Origin: Bacteroidales bacterium UBA4284
GTDB lineage: Bacteria; Bacteroidota; Bacteroidia; Bacteroidales; UBA932
Reading direction: 5' to 3'
Length of the DNA: 12,267 bases
Assembly: GCA_002395925.1 (NCBI GenBank)
Contig: DGVM01000213.1
Coordinates: 1 to 12,267 of the forward strand
The notes beneath the pieces were generated by a model. That model did not search any database. It was not told the origin of the DNA and saw only the letters and a program-made list of their open reading frames with translations. Positions 5,946 to 12,267 of the stretch are shown here, piece after piece. A program made the position numbers and the translations under genes. Position 1 is the stretch's first letter; each line of letters starts with the position of its first letter.

Positions 5946-8900
5946 ATGGAATTACAATTCACCAAAAAAGCATTGATTGCCCTTGCTCTGTTTCTGGCTG
6001 GAACAAGTGCAATGGCTCAGAAAGTGAGTGTATCCGGCATTGTTACGGATGCCACCACCGGTGAACCTGTGCCCGGGGCAATCATCTTTGTCAAGGGCCA
6101 GTCCGGCGGCACTGCCACCGATATGTCCGGCGCTTACAACATCAGTGTAAATCCGGATGCACGCCTGGTCTGTTCCTGCATCGGTTACTCCGATATAGAG
6201 GAAGCAGTATCCGGCAGGGCTGTAATCAACTTCGCTCTCCGGATGGATGTCGAGATGCTTGAGGAAACGGTGGTCGTTGGTTACGGCACCCTCAAGAAAT
6301 CCCAGCTTGTAGGAAGTGTCGAGCAGGTTTACGGCGACGTGCTTGAAGATCGAGTGAACCCCAGCATCTCTCGTTCCCTCCAGGGTCAGGTTCCCGGCTT
6401 GAGCATCATCCAGGTCGATGGCAAGCCGACGCACGGCGGCTCCATCTACATCCGTGGAGGCGCAACAAGCTACACTATGAAGAAGAATATGAGCAGCAGC
6501 ACTATTTCTAGCTATTCAATCGGCCAGGGCGGTAGCGCACTGGTCCTCATTGACGGAGTGGAAGGTGAGCTCTCTTCCGTAAATCCCGACGATGTCGAGT
6601 CCGTTTCCGTGCTTAAGGACGCTTCTTCCTCTTCCATATATGGCTCCCGTGCCGCATACGGCGTCATACTTGTAACCACGAAAAATGCCTCCAGCGAAAA
6701 GATAAGCATCAGCTACAACGGCTCCTGGTCGCTCAATCAGCGTACCGTGATGTGGGAAGACAACGTCATCACCGATGGCCTTGAATACACCCAGACTTTC
6801 TACGATTTCTGGGTCGGCCGCACCGAGACTCCCACTTCGGCCGGTGCCCTCCCCACCAAGATTAATACCTACAATATTCCTTCCGACTATCTGGAGATGT
6901 TCAAGGCTCGCAGGGAAGCAGGAGAGACCGGCATATACGATATGTATAACGGCAATTACCTGTACTATGCCAGCGAAAACTGGCTCGCAAAGTTTTACAA
7001 ACGCACCAACACTACCCAGACACATTCCCTTGGCGTAAAGGGTTCCTCCCAAAAGATATCCTACTCCCTCACAGGGCGTTACTACACACAGGACGGCATA
7101 TATAAGATAGGTAACGAGGCTTACAACCAGTACAACCTTCGCTCCAAGGTCGTCCTGCGCGCGAAGGACTGGCTCACAATTGACAATAATACCTACCTTT
7201 ACCGTTACGACTACACCCAGCCAATCTTCTCGAAGAACAGCGGTTCCGTAGGCAGCCAGCTCTGGCAGATAGGTATGCTCGGCCTGCCTGTTATGCCTAC
7301 CAACAATGAGGACGGAACCTATACCATAGGCGCAGCAGCATCCGGCTATGAGGCCTTCGTGGAAGGCAACTCCGGCCAGGACACCGGGACAAGCACTGTG
7401 ACGACCACCACCGGCATCACCGTAGAGCCGTTCAAGGACATCTTCAAGATCCGTGGCGATTTTTCATACAAGTTCTCAGCAAGGCATACCCAGAGGTACG
7501 TGGCCCCCACTTCGCAGAGCAAGGCCCCCGGAGTCATCACGTATTATGTAACTCAGGCCGATTCCTATAAACGCGAGTACAACTACGAGACGAACCACAT
7601 TTCGGCCAATATAGTAGGTACCTTCACCCCGAAGCTGGGCCCCAACCACAACCTGAATGTGGTTGCAGGATGGAACCTGGAAGACCATCGGTATGACACC
7701 GAGACCATCCTGCGCCTCGGTATGATGTATCCCGGAATGACCAGTTTCGAGCTCTTCGACGGCACAGAAGTTACCCTCAATCAGTACGACAGCAACTGGA
7801 GCACCATCGGCGCCTTCACCCGTGCCAACTATACCCTCCTGAACCGCTATATTTTCGAGGCCTCTCTCCGCTACGATGCCAATTCCCGCTTCCCTAAAAA
7901 CCAGAGAGGCGGATGGTTCCCCTCCGCATCCGCCGGCTGGCGCGTATCCGAGGAACCCTGGATGGCCGGAGTCAAGGACGTAATCAACAACTTCAAAATA
8001 CGCGGTAACTGGGGTTCACTGGGTAACGGCAGCATTACCCCGTATACCTTCCTTGAGACTATGCCCATCGGCAAGACCTCGGTGATAATCGACGGCGGTT
8101 TCGTCACAATCGCCGGCGTTCCCGCCATCGTGCCCGACAGCCTCACCTGGGAGAAGATACGCACCTGGGATATCGGCGTGGATCTCGACATCCTTCGCAA
8201 CCGTCTGTCGTTTTCCGGAGACTATTATGTCCGTTATACCGACGAGATGTATTCCTCAGGCCCCGAGATTCCCGCCATCCTCGGAGCTGCGACGCCCAAG
8301 GGAAACTACGGCCAGCTGATGACCAAAGGCTGGGAACTCACCATCTCTTGGAGGGACTCTTTCAAAGTCGGCGGCAAAGATTTGAACTACTCCATAAAAG
8401 GCAGTCTTTGGGATAACCGCACCTGGGTTACCGAGTTCTACGATGAGAGCCACAACATCTTCGGATACTACAAGGGGAAGGAAATAGGCGAACTCTGGGG
8501 CTTCCGCACCGACGGCCTGTTCAAGAGCAACGAGGAGGCAGCGGCCTGGTATCCCGACAGGTATCACAACCTGCTCACCTCCACAATCCCTTACGCGGGC
8601 GACGTCAGGTTCCTGGATACCGATGGCAACAAAGAAATTACCGCTGGCGCCGGCACGCTCGAGGATCACGGCGACCTGAAAGTCATCGGCAACATAATGC
8701 CCCGCTACCAGTACGGCGTCAACTTCGACGCCCGCTGGAACGGCATCGGCCTTAGCATCTTCCTTCAGGGTATCGGCCACCGCGACTGGTATCCTTCCGA
8801 GGGTTCCGGATTCTTCTGGGGCGGTTATGCTCGCGCCTACGACTATGCCCTCAAGGACCAGAGGGACGTCGTTATCCTTGACAAGAGCACCGAAAACTGG

Positions 8901-9281
8901 ACCGTCACCAACCCCGGCGCCTACTGGCCCCGCAGACTGTATGCCGCGGCCAACGCCGGCAGCGGTCTCGGCACGATGAACTCCTACAACGATTACTTCC
9001 TGCAGAACGCGGCATACCTGAGGCTCAAGAACGTCACGCTGGACTACACCGTTCCCGGCAAGCTAACTGAAAAGGCCGGAATCGAAAAACTCCGCGTCTT
9101 CTTCTCCGGAGAGAACCTTCTCACCTGGTCGCCCATCTATAAGCATACCTCCATGTTCGATCCCGAGGTTATCACCAAGGGCGATTCCGATTTCGGAGGT
9201 TCCACTTCCACCTCAATGGGTGACGGCTACAGTTATCCTATGCTTATGTCCTTCACCTTCGGCGTCAACCTCACCTTCTAA
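5946..9281 (+). CDS. SusC-like TonB-dependent outer-membrane transporter
   Basis: Imports oligosaccharides across the outer membrane, driven by TonB and the proton motive force, with the SusD-like protein as its lid. The 1111-residue product has a Sec signal peptide (cleavage after AMA24), a carboxypeptidase-D regulatory-like beta domain at about 26-100 (VSVSGIVTDATTGEPVPGA), and the SusC hallmark EETVVVGYGTLKK from residue 106. The plug follows, with SLQGQVPGLSI, GSALVLIDGVEGELSSVNP and GSRAAYGVILVTTKN (from 233), then a long beta-barrel with many Tyr/Trp/Asn-rich strands and the C-terminal strand SFTFGVNLTF ending in Phe, as expected for barrel insertion. There is no N-terminal STN (secretin/TonB short) domain, so control through an ECF sigma and anti-sigma pair is unlikely, which agrees with the adjacent DUF6377 regulator. 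The length is normal for glycan-type SusC. No Shine-Dalgarno sequence precedes ATG 5946; AACTAAAACTAT does. The transported glycan cannot be read from the sequence. Confidence 0.95.
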   Translation: MELQFTKKALIALALFLAGTSAMAQKVSVSGIVTDATTGEPVPGAIIFVKGQSGGTATDMSGAYNISVNPDARLVCSCIGYSDIEEAVSGRAVINFALRMDVEMLEETVVVGYGTLKKSQLVGSVEQVYGDVLEDRVNPSISRSLQGQVPGLSIIQVDGKPTHGGSIYIRGGATSYTMKKNMSSSTISSYSIGQGGSALVLIDGVEGELSSVNPDDVESVSVLKDASSSSIYGSRAAYGVILVTTKNASSEKISISYNGSWSLNQRTVMWEDNVITDGLEYTQTFYDFWVGRTETPTSAGALPTKINTYNIPSDYLEMFKARREAGETGIYDMYNGNYLYYASENWLAKFYKRTNTTQTHSLGVKGSSQKISYSLTGRYYTQDGIYKIGNEAYNQYNLRSKVVLRAKDWLTIDNNTYLYRYDYTQPIFSKNSGSVGSQLWQIGMLGLPVMPTNNEDGTYTIGAAASGYEAFVEGNSGQDTGTSTVTTTTGITVEPFKDIFKIRGDFSYKFSARHTQRYVAPTSQSKAPGVITYYVTQADSYKREYNYETNHISANIVGTFTPKLGPNHNLNVVAGWNLEDHRYDTETILRLGMMYPGMTSFELFDGTEVTLNQYDSNWSTIGAFTRANYTLLNRYIFEASLRYDANSRFPKNQRGGWFPSASAGWRVSEEPWMAGVKDVINNFKIRGNWGSLGNGSITPYTFLETMPIGKTSVIIDGGFVTIAGVPAIVPDSLTWEKIRTWDIGVDLDILRNRLSFSGDYYVRYTDEMYSSGPEIPAILGAATPKGNYGQLMTKGWELTISWRDSFKVGGKDLNYSIKGSLWDNRTWVTEFYDESHNIFGYYKGKEIGELWGFRTDGLFKSNEEAAAWYPDRYHNLLTSTIPYAGDVRFLDTDGNKEITAGAGTLEDHGDLKVIGNIMPRYQYGVNFDARWNGIGLSIFLQGIGHRDWYPSEGSGFFWGGYARAYDYALKDQRDVVILDKSTENWTVTNPGAYWPRRLYAAANAGSGLGTMNSYNDYFLQNAAYLRLKNVTLDYTVPGKLTEKAGIEKLRVFFSGENLLTWSPIYKHTSMFDPEVITKGDSDFGGSTSTSMGDGYSYPMLMSFTFGVNLTF

Positions 9282-9292
9282 ATCCTGCAACC

Positions 9293-11110
9293 ATGAAAAA
9301 GTACATAATGATTGCCTTGGCAGTGCTGCTTGCCTGCTCATGCGAAGATTTCCTCGAGAAAACGCCGTCCAACGAATTTGCGGCGGAAACGTTCTTCGCC
9401 TCCGCATCCGACCTCCGGCTTTATTCGGACGGCTTGATCAACGCAGCCCTTCCTGATGCCACCGATATGGCTCTGGGAGAAGATCGGTTTACCGATTTCT
9501 GCGGCACCCGCCAGTCAAAAGACTTCTACTGGGGCACATACACGGCAGCACAGGCCTCCAACTGGACATACAACACATGGAGCTTCTCCCGCCGTGTGGC
9601 ATATATGCTTGAGAATATGCCCCGCTGCAAGGAGAAAGTATCCGAAAAGGTTTACAACCACTACGAGGGCGTAGCACGCTTCTGGAGGAGCTGGATAGCC
9701 TTCAAGCGCTTGAAGGTCTTCGGCGATATCTATTTCATCGACAAGGTCCTGCAGCCTTCCGACTCCACTCTCCTTTACGGTCCCCGACAGGATCGCGAAT
9801 ACGTGTTCCATCGAATGACGGAAGACCTGGTCTTCGCCTGTGAGAACTGTCTTTCGTCCGGCGACGGAGTCAATACCTCCGGCAGGGTTTATGTCAACAA
9901 GTACGTGGCCCTGGCATTTGCCTCGACTGCTTTCCTCTACGAAGGCACGTATCGTAAGTACCATAGCGTCAATCCCTCCACAGGAAAGCCCTGGAACGGT
10001 GAATACGAAAGCTCCGCCGACCTTCTTGCCCTGGCGGAAAAGTACGCAAAAGAACTTATCGACACCAAGGCGTTCAGCCTCAGCAAGGATTACCGTTCGC
10101 TGTTCATTTCCGCCAATCTTTCCACGGATGAGGTGATATGGGGCCGTACCTATTCCAGCGATCTCAGCGTCAATCACGGAATCACCTATAAGTATTGTTC
10201 CACCACGTCTTCCTTGAGTTATTCTCCTACCAAGGAGTACGTGAGAATGTTCCTCAAAACCGACGGCACACCGGCTGAGGCGGCAATCAGCGTAACGAAA
10301 GAATTCGACGCCCGCGACTCACGCCTCTCCGCCACCGTCCTCTCCCCCGGCCGGCAATGGAAGAGGCTCAACGGCAACTCCGAAGAACTTCCCCTCAACT
10401 GGACTTGGACTTGTGCCGGCTACGAATGGATAAAATGGGTGCAGCTCGAGGAAGATCCAATGAGCGCTGACAACAAGTCCTACAACTCCATTCCCATCAT
10501 CCGGTACGCCGAAGTCCTGCTGAACTACGCTGAAGCCGCCGCAGAGCTGGGGCATATGGACAAATCCATCTGGGACGCATCCATCGGCCTCCTTCGCCAG
10601 CGTGCGGGCGTGAAGAGCATCTATCCCGGAAGCGCCGGTTACGTGGCTGATACCTGGCTCCGCGACTACTACACCAAGGACGTACTTCATCCGGCAAGTC
10701 TGACAGACGTCTTGCTTGAGATACGCCGCGAAAGGGCCACGGAGCTCACTCTGGAGGGCCAGAGCCGTTACGACGACCTTATGCGCTGGAGCCTCGGCGA
10801 CCTTATCGAACGCCGCTACAACCATCAGGGATGGAGGGGTATCTACATCACCAAGGAAGAGGCTGCATCCGGATTCAAGTGGGCCGGCAAAACCTACACG
10901 GTTTCCACAGGCAGGTCCACCAACGAGACCAACTACAAGATTTCCGGAACCGAAAACGGCAACTGGAGCCTCTCCAACGGCACCTACGGCTATCTTATTT
11001 ACAACTACAAACTAGTATGGGACGATATGATGTACACGCATCCCATCCCCATATCTGCAATTAACGTCAACCCCAACCTCGGCCAGAACGAGGGATGGCA
11101 ATGGATCTAA
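9293..11110 (+). CDS. SusD/RagB-family glycan-binding lipoprotein
   Basis: Surface lipoprotein that binds the glycan and closes over the SusC-like pore. It begins 11 bp after the transporter stop, in the same operon. Residues 1-17 are a lipoprotein signal peptide ending in LLACSC, with acidic EDFLEK next, close to the usual SusD start SC(D/E)DFL. The N-terminal half is the helical TPR-like SusD core, including EGVARFWRSWIAFKRLKVFGD. The C-terminal half has the diagnostic family motifs: PIIRYAEVLLNYAEAAAELG, LTDVLLEIRRERATELTLEG, RYDDLMRWSLGD, and the closing HPIPISAINVNPNLGQNEGW. At 605 residues it is somewhat longer than many family members (about 500-580). No frame damage is seen. Ligand specificity is not predictable; several exposed Trp residues could form the binding platform. 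Confidence 0.95.
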   Translation: MKKYIMIALAVLLACSCEDFLEKTPSNEFAAETFFASASDLRLYSDGLINAALPDATDMALGEDRFTDFCGTRQSKDFYWGTYTAAQASNWTYNTWSFSRRVAYMLENMPRCKEKVSEKVYNHYEGVARFWRSWIAFKRLKVFGDIYFIDKVLQPSDSTLLYGPRQDREYVFHRMTEDLVFACENCLSSGDGVNTSGRVYVNKYVALAFASTAFLYEGTYRKYHSVNPSTGKPWNGEYESSADLLALAEKYAKELIDTKAFSLSKDYRSLFISANLSTDEVIWGRTYSSDLSVNHGITYKYCSTTSSLSYSPTKEYVRMFLKTDGTPAEAAISVTKEFDARDSRLSATVLSPGRQWKRLNGNSEELPLNWTWTCAGYEWIKWVQLEEDPMSADNKSYNSIPIIRYAEVLLNYAEAAAELGHMDKSIWDASIGLLRQRAGVKSIYPGSAGYVADTWLRDYYTKDVLHPASLTDVLLEIRRERATELTLEGQSRYDDLMRWSLGDLIERRYNHQGWRGIYITKEEAASGFKWAGKTYTVSTGRSTNETNYKISGTENGNWSLSNGTYGYLIYNYKLVWDDMMYTHPIPISAINVNPNLGQNEGWQWI

Positions 11111-11114
11111 GAAT

Positions 11115-12267
11115 ATGAGAACCCGATTTTTTCTGAGCGCAATTTGCGCCGCCGCATTGCTTGCTGCGGGATGTCAGGAGAACCCCGTCACCCCGGAAGA
11201 TGACAGTATAACAATCACCAAGGGCGACAGTTTCAGCGCTTCTTGGGAAGGAGAGATTTTCGATGTATCGGTGCAGTCAAACTGCTCCTGGAACATCTCC
11301 AAGACTGATGCCGAGGGCAATGCCGTCGACTGGGTTAAGTGCGACCGGGCCACCGGCAACGGCGACGTTGCTTTCCGTGTGCGTGTTTACAAGAACAATA
11401 CTGTCGACGAGCGCAGGGCTACCGTCACCCTGTCTTCCGGAAAGGCAAATGCATTCATTGACGTGACGCAGGCCGGCAATCCCAATCCCGACCAGCCTCT
11501 GCCTCCCGGCCCGGATCCCATCGATCCCACCCCGGACCCTGAGGGCAATGTGATAACACTCTCGTTCGATTTTTCCGTAGATCCCTTTGACGGCTGGCCA
11601 ACTGCCGCCGGTTACGAGCACACTGAAGGTGGTATCACCTGTGTGTACTCCCTTTCGGGTAAGGATTATCCATTCATCCTGGCCGACTGCGGCGGTGCCA
11701 GTGCCGCCCAGATGTTCTGGGCTCCTGCCTCCGACGGTATCGGCAATCGCCTTGCCTTCGGCGCCCAGTACCGTTACCTCGGCCTTCCCGCCATTGAGGG
11801 ATACAGACTGGGAGAGGTTTCCTGCACGAGTGCACTGCTGAACGCAAAGTCCGCAAGCATCTCTCCGAAGATTGCTGTAACCAACAAGATTGCTGCATCG
11901 GCAAACGACGCAAAAGCCATTACCGATGAATCACCCGACATCGTCCCTGGAGGCACATTCCAGGTGTGGCAGCCAGGTGGCGGTGAAACATACATTTATA
12001 AACTCTCTGAAACAAACCTTAATACCGTTTATTTCCTGTACGCCCTTGTTAGAGGTGCGGTCTCTACTTTGGAACTGACCTATTACAAAGACGGATACAC
12101 TCCCGAGCCCGGACCAGACAATCCGGACAATCCGGACAATCCAGACAATCCGGACAATCCGGACAACCCGGATAATCCCCAGCCAGGCGATGACGTTGTC
12201 ATTAGCTTCGACTTCACGGTCACTCCTTTCGACGGCTGGCCAACTGCCGGCGGTTATGAACACACTG
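11115..12267 (+). CDS. Surface lipoprotein with BACON domain and tandem repeat modules (3' partial)
   Basis: The third gene of the SusCD operon starts 4 bp after the SusD stop. It runs off the right window edge with 384 codons open. A lipoprotein signal peptide ends in LLAAGC20. Residues about 31-121 look like a BACON domain: SNCSWNIS, a central Trp (DWVKC), then RRATVTLSSGKANAFIDVTQAG, with the typical ending V.QAG. A Pro/Asp-rich linker (122-145) follows. Next is a module from about 146 to 330 with FDFSVDPFDGWPTAAGYEHT, QYRYLGLPAIEGYRLGEVSC and TFQVWQPGGGETYIYKL, probably a beta-sandwich. Seven Pro-Asp-Asn repeats (334-354) lead into a second copy starting near 362 and cut off by the window end. 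Position and architecture suggest a SusE/F-like or SGBP-type surface glycan-binding protein; BACON usually acts as a spacer. The repeated module is not a family I can name, and binding is inferred from context. A C-terminal enzyme domain beyond the edge cannot be excluded. Confidence 0.8.
   Translation, partial: MRTRFFLSAICAAALLAAGCQENPVTPEDDSITITKGDSFSASWEGEIFDVSVQSNCSWNISKTDAEGNAVDWVKCDRATGNGDVAFRVRVYKNNTVDERRATVTLSSGKANAFIDVTQAGNPNPDQPLPPGPDPIDPTPDPEGNVITLSFDFSVDPFDGWPTAAGYEHTEGGITCVYSLSGKDYPFILADCGGASAAQMFWAPASDGIGNRLAFGAQYRYLGLPAIEGYRLGEVSCTSALLNAKSASISPKIAVTNKIAASANDAKAITDESPDIVPGGTFQVWQPGGGETYIYKLSETNLNTVYFLYALVRGAVSTLELTYYKDGYTPEPGPDNPDNPDNPDNPDNPDNPDNPQPGDDVVISFDFTVTPFDGWPTAGGYEHT
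11562..12267 (+). repeat. Intragenic duplication of a protein module, 642-bp period
   Basis: The first module start (11562-11624) recurs at 12204-12266, exactly 642 bp later. Of the 21 residue positions visible in both copies, 18 are identical (core PFDGWPTA and GYEHT). At the DNA level there is a 19-base exact match at 11589-11607 and 12231-12249. Flanking codons differ at wobble positions, so the duplication is not very recent. The rest of copy two lies outside the window. Confidence 0.9.
12114..12176 (+). repeat. Seven 9-bp tandem repeats encoding a Pro-Asp-Asn linker
   Basis: Seven units of CC(G/A)GA(C/T)AA(T/C) encode (Pro-Asp-Asn)7 between the two lipoprotein modules. Units 1 to 5 are nearly identical at the DNA level; units 6 and 7 differ at wobble positions. 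The unit is a multiple of three, so gain or loss of copies by slippage would change linker length without breaking the frame. Confidence 0.9.

Noticed and set aside
5923..5976. 17-codon ORF overlapping the susC-like start, as a possible leader peptide
   Set aside because: It shows no composition bias, attenuator hairpin or other sign of function, and such short frames are common by chance.
12114..12176. CRISPR-like array
   Set aside because: The 9-bp units are contiguous without spacers and lie in frame inside a lipoprotein gene as a Pro-Asp-Asn linker.
11931..12263. Minus-strand ORF with repeated Ile-Val-Arg tracts
   Set aside because: It is the antisense reading of the Pro-Asp-Asn repeat and the lipoprotein gene.

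Overview
The window reads as chromosomal DNA of a fairly GC-rich Bacteroidales bacterium, probably from the gut or rumen. The evidence is a SusC/SusD pair, a DUF6377-type membrane regulator, lipoprotein signal peptides, start codons without Shine-Dalgarno sequences, and TAnnTTTG-type promoter boxes. No RNA gene, insertion sequence or CRISPR array was seen. The species cannot be fixed from the sequence.

Left block (1 to about 4228, plus strand): a tightly packed operon for sugar release and phosphorylation. It holds a secreted clan GH-A (GH39-like) glycosidase cut off by the left window edge, then a class I mannose-6-phosphate isomerase-like protein with a long extra N-terminal domain, then a ROK-family sugar kinase. 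The kinase frame is broken by an in-frame TAG exactly where the family usually has Glu. After it comes debris: an 11-residue signal-peptide start on the plus strand and, on the opposite strand, the N-terminus of a lipoprotein resembling GH71/GH99-like (WbsX-like) proteins. The two fit together as one gene whose 5' end was inverted and whose remainder was lost. The 3' end of this operon therefore looks as if it is decaying, unless the breaks are assembly errors.

Middle (4225 to 5945): a minus-strand DUF6377-type regulator, with a signal peptide, a helical repeat region, one membrane helix and a C-terminal helix-turn-helix. It is divergent from the transport genes across a 215-bp AT-rich intergenic region. 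The regulator side has a near-consensus promoter. The transporter side has only the -7 box, with repeats where the -33 box should be, suggesting activation.

Right block (5946 to 12267, plus strand): a polysaccharide-utilisation core of SusC-like TonB-dependent transporter, SusD-like glycan-binding lipoprotein, and a third surface lipoprotein that runs off the window. The last carries a BACON domain and the start of a tandemly duplicated module joined by seven Pro-Asp-Asn repeats.

Working model (inference): surface lipoproteins and SusCD capture and import a glycan, the periplasmic glycosidase trims it, and kinase plus isomerase feed a hexose, plausibly mannose, into glycolysis as fructose-6-phosphate. 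The substrate is not proven by the sequence.
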